Below, piece by piece: positions 6,456 through 13,564 of a stretch of 14,623 nucleotides of DNA. A program made the translations under genes and the position numbers. The DNA comes from a bacterium. Lineage in GTDB: Bacteria > Blakebacterota > Blakebacteria > Blakebacterales > Blakebacteraceae. A model generated the notes under the pieces. That model did no database searches. It saw only the letters and a program-made list of their open reading frames with translations, and was not told the DNA's origin. How positions within the stretch are numbered: the first letter of the stretch is position 1; every line of letters starts with the position of its first letter. The stretch covers positions 1-14,623 of the forward strand of contig JALGWK010000012.1 in the NCBI GenBank assembly GCA_025774205.1, read 5' to 3'.

Positions 6456-9400
6456 ATGCGACGGTTGTTGCGTGACAGGGCACCAGGTCGGATCAGACCG
6501 GTCTGCATGGCGATCATCGCTTTCACCCTCTTCCTCCCGCGGACCGGTCTTTCCCAGAATGGGGTGCCGGTCAGCTCTCCCTCCATCCAGGTCGACCGGG
6601 CTGAACAGGATTACCGGTTCATCCGGGGATTGATATCCGACGGCCTCTACCCGACGGCGCTCGATCAGATCCACCAGTTCCTCTCCACCCATTCGACCTC
6701 CAGACGGATCGAGGAGGTCCGCCTGCTGCAGGCGGAGGTGCGCTTTATAGAAGGGGAATATCGGCAGGTCGTAGACCTGCTGCGGGCCTTCACGATCGCC
6801 TACCCGCAGAGTTCCTTCCTCGACCAGGCTCTCTACCGGCGGGGTGAAGCGTATTTCAAGCTGGGGGATTACGAGGCGGCATCGGCCGATTTCGAAGGGC
6901 TTGCCCGGCAGCGGCCCGACTCCGATCTGCTCGACCGGACCAGTTACTGGCTGGGGGAATCACGGCTCCGGCAGGGGGACCATGAGCGGGCGCGTCAGGC
7001 CTACCAGAGCGTCTACCACAACAACGCCGACTCCCCGGTCGCCGATTACGCCCTCTACAGCATGGGCTGGATCGCGCAGGAACTGGAGGAGTATGGCGAC
7101 GCGGTGACGTACTACCAGCGGGTTGTGGATGAATACATGGGCAGCGATCTGCTCTCCACATGTCTCTTCAAGATGGGGCAGTGTTACTTCGCCATGCAGC
7201 AGTACTCCGAGGCGGCCGACGCGATGACGCAGGTCATCCAGCTCGATCTCGGTCCCGAGGTCTCGGCCAACGCCGGGTTCCTGCTGGGCGAATCGTACTA
7301 CCACCTGGAGGAGTACACTCTCGCCCGGCGCCATTACGAACGGGTTGCCGGAGATCATCCCGACCATGAAGCCGCGCCCGAGGCCCGGGTCGCCATCGGC
7401 TGGACATATCTGAAGGAGGGAGAGGCCGCTTCCGCAGCGACGGCCTTCGCGGCGGCGGTCGAACAGTACCCCGACAGTCCCGTCGCCGGCGGAGCGCAGT
7501 ACCGGCTGGGGGTTGCCCTCAAGGAAGCGGGACGGGGGGATGAGGCCCTCGATGCCTTCCTCGCCACCGCCGACCGCTACCCCGCTGATGAATGGTCTGA
7601 GGACGCCCTCCTGGAGGCGGCTCTGATCCGCTACCGCCAGGGCGCCTGGGCCCGGTCGCGCGAGATACTCCAGCGCATCCTGACCGACTATCAGACCAGT
7701 TCCCTGGCGGCCGAATCCGCGGAACTGCTCGGCGAGTGCTGGCTCGCGGAGGGCAACTGGATCGAGGCCGCGAATGCCTTCCAGGCCGTGATCACCGGCT
7801 GGCCCGGCGCCTCCACTGCCTCCCTGGCGCTCTTCCAGCGATCGTACTGCCTCTTCCAGCTGGGTCGACTCACCGAGGCCGCGGAAGGATTTGCCCTCTA
7901 CCGCCGTGAGAACGGCGCGGATCCGATGGCGCCTGACGCCCTCTTCTTCCAGGCCGAGGCTGTCTACCGGAGTGGAGAGTACGGGGAGAGTGAAGGACTC
8001 TATCGTCGGTACCTCCAGGACTTCCCGGATGGTGAACGGACCATTGACGCCGAATATGGTGTCGGCTGGTCGTTCTTCTCCCGGGATCTGTGGGATTCGG
8101 CGATCGAATCGTTCCGCCGGGTGGTAGCCGCCGGGGGTGGTGACGAGACCCTCAAACGGGACGCTCACCTCCGTATCGCGGACGCCTGGTTCAACCTTCA
8201 CCGCTACCGGGACGCTGCCGTCACCTACAGCAATGTGCTCGACCGCAATCCGGCGGCCGCAGATGCCGACCGGGTGGCGTACTCGTCAGGTGATGCCTAC
8301 ATCAGGGCCGGGCAGTACGAGTCGGCCCTGGCGATCCTCGGCCGGATCGTGGCCCGTTACCCGTCGAGCGAATACTACGATGACGCCCTCTACTGGAGAG
8401 GGTGGTCGCTCTTCCGGATGGAGGAGTACAACCGGGCGATCGAAGAGTACGGCAAGGTGCAGGCGCTCAGGCCGCCGTCGATATACGAACCCGATGCCGG
8501 TTACGGGATAGGGGACGCGCTCTACAACGCCGGTCGGTATGAGGAGGCCCTGGCCGCTTATCGCGCCGTGGCCGATGCGCATCCCGACGAGAACTGGCTG
8601 GCGGAAGCGATCGGCGGGATGCAGTGGTCGCTGGTCCAGCTCGAACGGGACACAGAGGCAGAGGGAGTGGTGGCTGACATGCTGCAGGCGGGCACTCCCG
8701 CCGCGGTGGAGTCCCGGGTGAGGCTCCAGCAGGGGGAGTTCCTCTACAACCAGGAACGGTTCAGTGACGCGACCGACGTATTCGACGCCCTCAGTCGCCG
8801 GGGTTCGGAGGAGGTTCGCGGGGAGGCCACCTACTGGCTGGCGCGGGCGTGGCAGCAACTCGATGATGACGGCCGGGCCGAACGAACTCTCATTACCCTG
8901 CTGACCGATTTCCCGGGGAGTCAATTCACGAACGAAGCCCGGATCCGGCTGGGTCAGCTGCTCTATGAGCGGGAGGCCTTCAGCGAAGCCATCCAGGTCC
9001 TCGAACCGCTTACGAGGTCCTCCCAACCGGAACGGGCCGAAGCGCTCTATTTCCTGGCCCGCTGCCATCTTGAGCTGGGAGATCCGACCCGCACCGAAGT
9101 CGAACTGAGACGGCTGATCGATGACTACCCGGGGAGTCCGGTGGCCGCCCAGGGCCGTCTCCGCATGGCCGAACTGGCCCTGACACGCGGCAACTACAAT
9201 ATCGCCCGGACACAGATCAACACGATCCTGGCTGAGCGGACGGACGAACTGGCCGCCGAGGCGCAATACCTGGCCGGAGAGGTGCTCTTCGCCCAGGAAC
9301 GATGGGCCGAGGCGGAAGTGCAGTACCACCGGATCAAATACGTCTATCCCGCCTTCACTGACTGGATCGCGATGGCTACCTGGCGAGCCGGTGAAGCGAA

Positions 9401-9518
9401 CGTGCGGCTGCAGGAATACGGCAAGGCCCGCGACCTCTTCCAGACGGTGCTCGATGATTATCCCGATACTCCCGCCGCGGCCCTGGCCCGGGCGTCCATC
9501 GAAAGGTTGCCGAGGTGA
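6456..9518 (+). CDS. Secreted giant tetratricopeptide-repeat (TPR) protein
   Basis: 1020 residues from ATG 6456. The N-terminus looks like a signal peptide: basic MRRLLRDR, then a hydrophobic segment at about 17-29 and probable cleavage near residues 33-34 (GLSQ). The rest is almost entirely TPR-type helical hairpins of about 36-37 residues, roughly 26 units, with recurring signatures such as YRRGEAYFKLGDYEAA and a YP or FP close before the next unit. This resembles CpoB/YbgF and BamD-like periplasmic TPR proteins but is several times longer. The start was set by the signal peptide; the Shine-Dalgarno is weak, and ATG at 6507 would remove the basic n-region. Its stop overlaps a GTG of the next frame and lies five bases before the preferred ATG, so it is probably translationally coupled to the downstream barrel. 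Likely role, inferred: a periplasmic scaffold binding partners of the adjacent barrel and TonB complex. No catalytic domain is visible. Confidence 0.88.
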   Translation: MRRLLRDRAPGRIRPVCMAIIAFTLFLPRTGLSQNGVPVSSPSIQVDRAEQDYRFIRGLISDGLYPTALDQIHQFLSTHSTSRRIEEVRLLQAEVRFIEGEYRQVVDLLRAFTIAYPQSSFLDQALYRRGEAYFKLGDYEAASADFEGLARQRPDSDLLDRTSYWLGESRLRQGDHERARQAYQSVYHNNADSPVADYALYSMGWIAQELEEYGDAVTYYQRVVDEYMGSDLLSTCLFKMGQCYFAMQQYSEAADAMTQVIQLDLGPEVSANAGFLLGESYYHLEEYTLARRHYERVAGDHPDHEAAPEARVAIGWTYLKEGEAASAATAFAAAVEQYPDSPVAGGAQYRLGVALKEAGRGDEALDAFLATADRYPADEWSEDALLEAALIRYRQGAWARSREILQRILTDYQTSSLAAESAELLGECWLAEGNWIEAANAFQAVITGWPGASTASLALFQRSYCLFQLGRLTEAAEGFALYRRENGADPMAPDALFFQAEAVYRSGEYGESEGLYRRYLQDFPDGERTIDAEYGVGWSFFSRDLWDSAIESFRRVVAAGGGDETLKRDAHLRIADAWFNLHRYRDAAVTYSNVLDRNPAAADADRVAYSSGDAYIRAGQYESALAILGRIVARYPSSEYYDDALYWRGWSLFRMEEYNRAIEEYGKVQALRPPSIYEPDAGYGIGDALYNAGRYEEALAAYRAVADAHPDENWLAEAIGGMQWSLVQLERDTEAEGVVADMLQAGTPAAVESRVRLQQGEFLYNQERFSDATDVFDALSRRGSEEVRGEATYWLARAWQQLDDDGRAERTLITLLTDFPGSQFTNEARIRLGQLLYEREAFSEAIQVLEPLTRSSQPERAEALYFLARCHLELGDPTRTEVELRRLIDDYPGSPVAAQGRLRMAELALTRGNYNIARTQINTILAERTDELAAEAQYLAGEVLFAQERWAEAEVQYHRIKYVYPAFTDWIAMATWRAGEANVRLQEYGKARDLFQTVLDDYPDTPAAALARASIERLPR

Positions 9519-9523
9519 GCGCG

Positions 9524-11284
9524 ATGAGCGGATCGGGAAGCGGATCGGAAAGGCGTGCGTGTGAGATGACGCGATCGGTCGCGCTGATGCTCCTGCTGGC
9601 TGCGGCCGGATGGAACCTGCTGCCGGTCGGGGCCGCCGGGCAGGTGACGCAGCAGGCGGTCCAGGACACCAGCGGCAAACGACAGACCCTGCCGCCGCTG
9701 GCATTGCCCGACATCGTGATCCTCGGTCGTGACAGTGCCATGGTCAGGGAGGGAAGCAAGCTCTTCACATCGGTAAAGCGGACCGCCCTCGAACGGGAGA
9801 TCGGCGCTCCGCTCGGGGAGAAGCTGGAGAGCCGGACAGGTCTGGGCGGTGGTCGAACCTTCGCCGCCAGGGATAATGCAGATCCCGGCCGGCAGGCGCG
9901 GGCGTATCTGCGGGGCGGTACCTTTGACTATCTCGGAGGGGCCGAGTACTGGACCGACCTTCGGCAATGGCGTCTGGTGACCGAAGCCGGCGGGGCGGGT
10001 ACCAGGGAGCACATCGACAACAGTGCCGCGCTGGAAGGTTTCGGGCGGGCGACCTTGATCCGTCGTCTGGGGACCAATACTGAACTGAGGATCCGGGCCG
10101 GGTTCTCCGGCGGCCGGCAGGAGGAGTGGGGCGACGCGATCACCATCGCCGGACTGCCCGGACTGCAGGCAGCCCCGGCTGACGCCGCCCGCACCTGGAT
10201 CGACGGCACGTACGGGCTGGAATTCGAGAGCACGCTCCGGCGAGGACTCACTTTCCGGGCGGGTGCCGGCGGTCGGCACACGGAACTGCGGGACAATACC
10301 AGACAGGCACCGACCACTCTTGAGCCGGGCAGCAACGGCGGCTGGGCCGATCTCGGCCTGGAATGGGTCACCGGCAGGACGATCTTTGCCCTTTCCGGAC
10401 GGGCCGAGGGGGATGGGGTCAAGGGGGTCCTCCCGGGCCGCACGGTCAGCCTGGTCACGAGTGAAGTATCGATGCAGACGCTCGTTGGTGAAGCGCGCAA
10501 CTTCCACCTGGGCGCGGTCGTCTACCAGCTCAATGACGGTTTGTCCACGATCACGCGGATCTGGCCCCGGGTGAGCTTCTCGTCCCGGTATTCCGATCGG
10601 TTCAGGATGTACGTCCGGTATCATCCCGCCATCGATTATCTCTCCCTCAGCGCGGCCCGGGTCGCGAATCCCTTTGTGGCCAACAGTTTTACGGTCACTC
10701 CTCGTCGCGAGCGATTCAACCTGGCGATCGGTCTTACCTACACCGTGGCTCCCAGGATCGAAATGGAGTTCCAGGTGGCCCGGCGGATATTCGAATTGAT
10801 GCCGGTCTGGCGGCGGGTTGACCTGACGAACGAAAGCAACAGCCGCGGGCTCTTCATGCTCGACGGCATCGATTCCCCCGGTCTGAACGAGACCCGACTG
10901 GGCCTCCGGGGAGATCCATCCGAGCGGTTTGTCTTCTCTTCGGAAGTCGTGCTCCGGGACGTTACCGGGGGGGGAGGGATCGAGGAACTGCCGCATATCC
11001 CGCGATTTGAATTCACGGGCGGGATCAACACGGTCGGACCGTGGAACATTGAGCTGGGTGCCGAGGTTATATGGCTGGGGGAGCGGTACGGGGATAGTGC
11101 CGGACTCTCCTCCCGGAGACTCGAGCCGGCGGCTGATCTGAGCCTCCGAACAGCCCGTAAGTTCGGTGATCTGTTGACTGTCTGGCTGGAACTGAGGAAC
11201 GTGCTCGACCGGGAGATCGTAATCTGGGAAGGGTACCCGATGCCGGGACGAACGACCGCCCTCGGGATTTCGCTTCGGTTCTGA
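9524..11284 (+). CDS. TonB-dependent-receptor-like outer-membrane barrel lacking a plug domain
   Basis: 586 residues from ATG 9524, chosen because GAGGTGA at 9512-9518 is five bases upstream. GTG 9515 (overlapping the TPR stop) and ATG 9566 are alternatives that keep the signal peptide (hydrophobic 18-38, cleavage near AAG/Q). After the signal comes LPDIVILGRDS (61-71), reminiscent of a TonB-box/early-plug stretch. Barrel-like strands then begin within about 30-40 residues, so there is no room for the plug of about 130 residues seen in true receptors. The C-terminus (RNVLDREIVIWEGYPMPGRT, then LGISLRF) is the classic end of a TonB-dependent receptor and closes with Phe. It sits between the TPR gene and exbB-exbD-tonB, which suggests energised use of an unplugged barrel or a barrel serving as an anchor. 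Generic beta-barrel similarity is the main alternative. Confidence 0.8.
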   Translation: MSGSGSGSERRACEMTRSVALMLLLAAAGWNLLPVGAAGQVTQQAVQDTSGKRQTLPPLALPDIVILGRDSAMVREGSKLFTSVKRTALEREIGAPLGEKLESRTGLGGGRTFAARDNADPGRQARAYLRGGTFDYLGGAEYWTDLRQWRLVTEAGGAGTREHIDNSAALEGFGRATLIRRLGTNTELRIRAGFSGGRQEEWGDAITIAGLPGLQAAPADAARTWIDGTYGLEFESTLRRGLTFRAGAGGRHTELRDNTRQAPTTLEPGSNGGWADLGLEWVTGRTIFALSGRAEGDGVKGVLPGRTVSLVTSEVSMQTLVGEARNFHLGAVVYQLNDGLSTITRIWPRVSFSSRYSDRFRMYVRYHPAIDYLSLSAARVANPFVANSFTVTPRRERFNLAIGLTYTVAPRIEMEFQVARRIFELMPVWRRVDLTNESNSRGLFMLDGIDSPGLNETRLGLRGDPSERFVFSSEVVLRDVTGGGGIEELPHIPRFEFTGGINTVGPWNIELGAEVIWLGERYGDSAGLSSRRLEPAADLSLRTARKFGDLLTVWLELRNVLDREIVIWEGYPMPGRTTALGISLRF

Positions 11285-11328
11285 AGTGTCATGTCAGGCA
11301 GCAAACGTCGGCACCGAGAGTGACGCCG
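11285..11328 (+). repeat. Repeated intergenic element, copy 2 (upstream of exbB)
   Basis: Matches 6323-6366: identical AGTGTCATGT at 11285-11294, then a 25-base block at 11304-11328 with one mismatch. It begins directly after the stop codon of the barrel gene and ends 51 bases before the exbB start. Here only the left TGTCA half-site is kept; the palindrome seen in copy 1 is lost. The octamer CGAGAGTG recurs at 11339-11346. Confidence 0.8.
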
Positions 11329-11379
11329 GGCAGAGTTTCGAGAGTGCCGGTGGACCGGTTTTGTGAGAAGGAGTAGTGG

Positions 11380-12039
11380 ATGAACATCTTCGATATCCTG
11401 GTGAGTGGCGGCTGGCTGATGATCCCGATCGCGATCTGCTCCTTCATAGGGGCGGGGATCGTTGCTGAACGCTGGCTCACCCTGCGCAAGGCGCGGGTCA
11501 ATACAGGCACCCTCATGAACCGGGTCCGACAGGCCCTCCGGGGCGGAGAGATCGGGAGAGCGATCGATGTCTGTGACGAGACGCCGGGGCCGATAGCGCG
11601 CCTCATCAAGGAGGGTGTGCTCCGGGCAGGCGCCAGCCGCGACCTGATCCGGGAGACTGTCGAGGCGACCGGCAAGGCCGAACTCTACAAACTGGAGCGG
11701 GGGCTCGGCGCCCTGGCTACAGTGGCCGGGATCGCGCCCCTCCTCGGCTTCCTTGGAACGGTGACAGGCATGATCCGGGCCTTCATGGAGATCCAGGGTC
11801 TCGGCGGTCAGGTGAACGCCACCGTGCTGGCCGGCGGTATCTGGGAAGCGCTCATGACCACCGCGGCCGGCCTGAGCGTAGGCATCCCGGCACTCATCTT
11901 CTACAACTGGCTGGTGGGGCAGGTGGAGCACTTCGTGTTCGAGATGGAACGGTCGAGCATGGAACTGCTCGATCTGCTGGGTGGAGAATCCGTCATGAAT
12001 GGAGGGGACGTCCTCCAGGAGGCGGAGTATGGACATTAA
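11380..12039 (+). CDS. exbB: ExbB/TolQ/MotA-family proton channel subunit
   Basis: 219 residues, inner membrane. Three spans are visible at about 10-29, 112-134 and 150-177, separated by the large cytoplasmic loop typical of the family. The second and third spans carry the family patterns APLLGFLGTVTGMI (119-132) and ALMTTAAGLSVGIPA (157-171), including the polar Thr residues that line the proton path. The start is well supported by AAGGAG at 11368-11373, six bases before the ATG. It overlaps exbD by 11 bases, so the two are translationally coupled. With ExbD it should form the proton-driven motor that energises the TonB protein encoded next. TolQ is an alternative name, but the TonB partner favours ExbB. 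Confidence 0.93.
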   Translation: MNIFDILVSGGWLMIPIAICSFIGAGIVAERWLTLRKARVNTGTLMNRVRQALRGGEIGRAIDVCDETPGPIARLIKEGVLRAGASRDLIRETVEATGKAELYKLERGLGALATVAGIAPLLGFLGTVTGMIRAFMEIQGLGGQVNATVLAGGIWEALMTTAAGLSVGIPALIFYNWLVGQVEHFVFEMERSSMELLDLLGGESVMNGGDVLQEAEYGH

Positions 12040-12445
12040 AACGAGCCGGAAGCGGATCCATACGTTCAGCGCCATCGGCCTGACCGATATCGTCATGCTC
12101 CTGCTCATATTCTTCCTGCTGAGCAGCACCTTCATCCTCCAGCCGGGGATCAAGGTGGATCTCCCCGAGGCGCAGGTGACCGAGACGGTGGATCAGGAAA
12201 CCCTGACGGTGACCATCCCTTTAAGCGGCGGCGTCTACCTGAACGACCAGCCTGTCTCACTGGCCGAACTCCCCGCCCGGCTCATGCAGGAGCTGGCGCA
12301 GGGAGCCGAAAAGGACATCATCCTGCGAGCTGATGGGGATATTCCCTTCCGGCGGGCGGTGGAGGTGATGGACATCGCCAAGCGGGTCGGTGCCGCGCGT
12401 TTCCTGATCGCCACCCGTAAGGAAGAGGAGGGAGGCGGAGGGTGA
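12029..12445 (+). CDS. exbD: ExbD/TolR-family biopolymer transport protein
   Basis: 138 residues with a short basic cytoplasmic N-terminus (KTSRKR), one span at about 18-38, then a periplasmic domain. D20 (in GLTDIVMLLLIFFLL) is the membrane aspartate expected to carry protons, equivalent by position to E. coli ExbD D25. ATG 12029 is preferred over the upstream in-frame ATG at 11999, because a GGAGGCGGAG stretch lies just before it and the family N-terminus starts there. The periplasmic part (DLPEAQVTE and ILRADGDIPF blocks) is standard for the family. The C-terminal EEEGGGG tail is low-complexity. It is partnered with the overlapping exbB. Confidence 0.93.
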   Translation: MDIKTSRKRIHTFSAIGLTDIVMLLLIFFLLSSTFILQPGIKVDLPEAQVTETVDQETLTVTIPLSGGVYLNDQPVSLAELPARLMQELAQGAEKDIILRADGDIPFRRAVEVMDIAKRVGAARFLIATRKEEEGGGG

Positions 12446-12451
12446 CCTTTA

Positions 12452-12473
12452 TGCCCTGTCACGCAACATGACA
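12452..12473 (-). promoter_or_regulatory. Palindrome TGTCA-N7-TGACA over the tonB start, with an extended repeat arm
   Basis: Bases 12457-12473 form TGTCA-N7-TGACA with perfect five-base half-sites, and the tonB ATG (12468-12470) lies inside it. Read on the minus strand, it shares the TGTCATGTT-R-CGTGAC pattern with 6325-6340 (one mismatch). The 17 bases 12452-12468 are also an exact inverted copy of 6466-6482, just inside the TPR gene start. The site has operator form, but translational or mobile-repeat explanations remain open. Confidence 0.55.
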
Positions 12474-13238
12474 TTCAGCCTGGATGACAGACGTTTCCAG
12501 GGCTGGATGCTGTCGGCTCTCTTCCACACCCTGCTGGCGGTTCTCTTCCTGACGATCGGTATAGAACTTCAGGTGCTGCCCGAAGAATACAGCGAGGTCA
12601 TCCTTTTCGACCTCTCTGCCAGCATGGCTTCCTTCAGGGAGAGCGAGAGTGCCGGCGTACCGGCCTCGAGCGCTCCTGAGCAGATCGAGTCGAGTACCTC
12701 GGTGGCGATACCGGAGCGCCGCCCGATACGGGTACCGGATGAGGCGGTAGCGGTGTCGAGCCGGCAGGAGGCCGATGTGCCCCGGATCGAACCCTCCCGG
12801 GTTATCGATCAACTGCAGCGCGCGGGCCAGGAACGCCCGACGACCAGGCCGGGCACGACTGCTGGTGACCGTCTCCTCCCTCCCTCGACCGGTCTGCCGG
12901 AGGGCCTGATCCGGCCCGATCAGACGGCTGCCGGGGGTGGGGGAAGTACCGAATCGCCATGGCAGATCCAGTGGATCGGACAGAATCGTGACGTGGTCCG
13001 CAGCGTACTGCCGGAATATCCGGCCGGAATCGACCGGGAAGTCAAGCTGCAGTTCCGTTTCTCGGTCACACCAACCGGTGAGGTGACGGCCATCAGACCC
13101 CTCCAGAAGGGTGATCCGACTCTTGAGGGGGCCGCCCTTACTGCCTTGCGACAGTGGAAGTTCCAGCCGTTACCGGCCGTTTCGATCCAGGCCAATCAGG
13201 AGGCGGTCATCACGCTCCGGTTCCGGGTCCGCTTCTGA
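12468..13238 (+). CDS. tonB: TonB-family energy transducer
   Basis: 256 residues. A short cytoplasmic N-terminus precedes one span at about 13-32. S16 and H20 within it match the SxxxH motif that couples TonB to ExbB/ExbD; E. coli TonB has the same residue numbers. A periplasmic linker (about 40-165) is Pro/Ser/Thr/Arg-containing and less Pro-Lys-rich than the enterobacterial one. The C-terminal TonB domain (about 182-234) shows LPEYPAGIDREVKLQFRFSV, then PTGEV and ALTALRQWKFQP, the family hallmarks. It starts 22 bases after exbD. No clear Shine-Dalgarno precedes the ATG; the start codon lies in a palindrome, and coupling to exbD is likely. ATG 12507 is an alternative but would remove part of the N-terminal motif. 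It should contact the adjacent receptor-like barrel. Confidence 0.92.
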   Translation: MTFSLDDRRFQGWMLSALFHTLLAVLFLTIGIELQVLPEEYSEVILFDLSASMASFRESESAGVPASSAPEQIESSTSVAIPERRPIRVPDEAVAVSSRQEADVPRIEPSRVIDQLQRAGQERPTTRPGTTAGDRLLPPSTGLPEGLIRPDQTAAGGGGSTESPWQIQWIGQNRDVVRSVLPEYPAGIDREVKLQFRFSVTPTGEVTAIRPLQKGDPTLEGAALTALRQWKFQPLPAVSIQANQEAVITLRFRVRF

Positions 13239-13252
13239 TCGGCTGAGTCCCG

Positions 13253-13316
13253 GAGCCTGTCGGAGAAACACTCCGCCAGCGTTATCCTCGCTATCGACGG
13301 TTTCTCCGACAGGCTC
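13253..13316. repeat. 17-bp perfect inverted repeat with a 30-base interior
   Basis: GAGCCTGTCGGAGAAAC at 13253-13269 is perfectly mirrored at 13300-13316, enclosing 30 bases that contain a further short AGCG/CGCT pairing. It begins 14 bases after the tonB stop. It may end the exbB-exbD-tonB transcript, although no T-tract follows, or be a small dispersed palindromic element (REP/MITE type). No target-site duplication is visible at the edges. Confidence 0.85.
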
Positions 13317-13332
13317 ATTGCATTTTGCAATG
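13316..13332. repeat. Small perfect hairpin abutting the long inverted repeat
   Basis: CATTGCA (13316-13322) and TGCAATG (13326-13332) are perfect 7-base arms around TTT, sharing one base with the long inverted repeat on its left. A third short stem, GCTCTC/GAGAGC (13332-13337 and 13348-13353), follows at once. Together they form a cluster of stems after tonB that could block readthrough. Confidence 0.6.
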
Positions 13333-13378
13333 CTCTCGGGGCGGGCTGAGAGCCCGGATGCCGGTTGTCTCCACGGTG

Positions 13379-13394
13379 TGTCATTACTGTGACA
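13379..13394. promoter_or_regulatory. Candidate activator site TGTCA-N6-TGACA upstream of the pilin promoter
   Basis: Perfect five-base half-sites TGTCA (13379-13383) and TGACA (13390-13394) are separated by six bases. The centre is about 120 bases upstream of the start site predicted from the sigma-54 promoter, the usual distance for an enhancer site bound by an NtrC-family activator such as PilR. The left half reads GTGTC with its preceding base, which resembles the core reported for PilR sites. Binding is inferred. Confidence 0.45.
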
Positions 13395-13431
13395 GCCCGG
13401 GAGCTGCAGCAAATAATTGTAAGTTATTGAT

Positions 13432-13444
13432 TATCAAGATATTG
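13432..13444 (+). promoter_or_regulatory. IHF consensus site
   Basis: TATCAAGATATTG matches the IHF consensus WATCAANNNNTTR at every defined position. It lies in an AT-rich stretch between the candidate activator site and the -24/-12 promoter, about 70 bases upstream of the predicted start site. That is where IHF bends DNA in many sigma-54 promoters. Confidence 0.6.
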
Positions 13445-13483
13445 CAGCATCAGCCTGGAAATCATGGCTGGAATCTCCCATTT

Positions 13484-13499
13484 TGGCACGATATCTGCT
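13484..13499 (+). promoter_or_regulatory. Sigma-54 (-24/-12) promoter of the pilin gene
   Basis: TGGCACG (13484-13490), four bases, then CTGCT (13495-13499) match the sigma-54 consensus TGGCACG-N4-TTGCA. The invariant GG and GC are at the required spacing and there is one mismatch in each of two weaker -12 positions. Transcription would start near 13510, giving a leader of about 55 bases before the pilin ATG. Pilin genes of several Gram-negative bacteria use sigma-54, which agrees with the location. Confidence 0.75.
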
Positions 13500-13564
13500 A
13501 CATTACAGGATCAGAGAAATTCGTCCCAATGCTGCTGTACTCATGTTTGACGGAGGATTCGGTA

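Larger units (their letters stand above)
13239..13564. other. 326-base regulatory gap between tonB and the pilin gene
   Basis: The frame of the pilin extends upstream to a TTG at 13325, but the prepilin leader and a good Shine-Dalgarno place the true start at 13565, so this stretch is non-coding. From left to right it holds a long inverted repeat, two smaller hairpins, a palindromic candidate activator site, an AT-rich segment with an IHF consensus, and a sigma-54-type promoter. Its right half is clearly more AT-rich than the surrounding genes. Confidence 0.8.

Noticed and set aside
6323-6456. Cyclic-di-GMP or cobalamin riboswitch in the TPR leader
   Set aside because: A few short resemblances only; I could not find the conserved aptamer core or tetraloop-receptor elements of either class.
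9458-10996. 512-residue minus-strand open frame opposite the barrel gene
   Set aside because: No signal peptide, motif or Shine-Dalgarno; the plus strand has a coherent receptor-like barrel.
11346-11362. Sigma-54 promoter before exbB
   Set aside because: A TGGACCG-like stretch is present but there is no GC at the required -12 spacing.
13325-13564. 80-residue N-terminal extension of the pilin from TTG 13325
   Set aside because: The prepilin leader MRNQKG directly follows a good Shine-Dalgarno, and the extension covers the sigma-54 promoter region.
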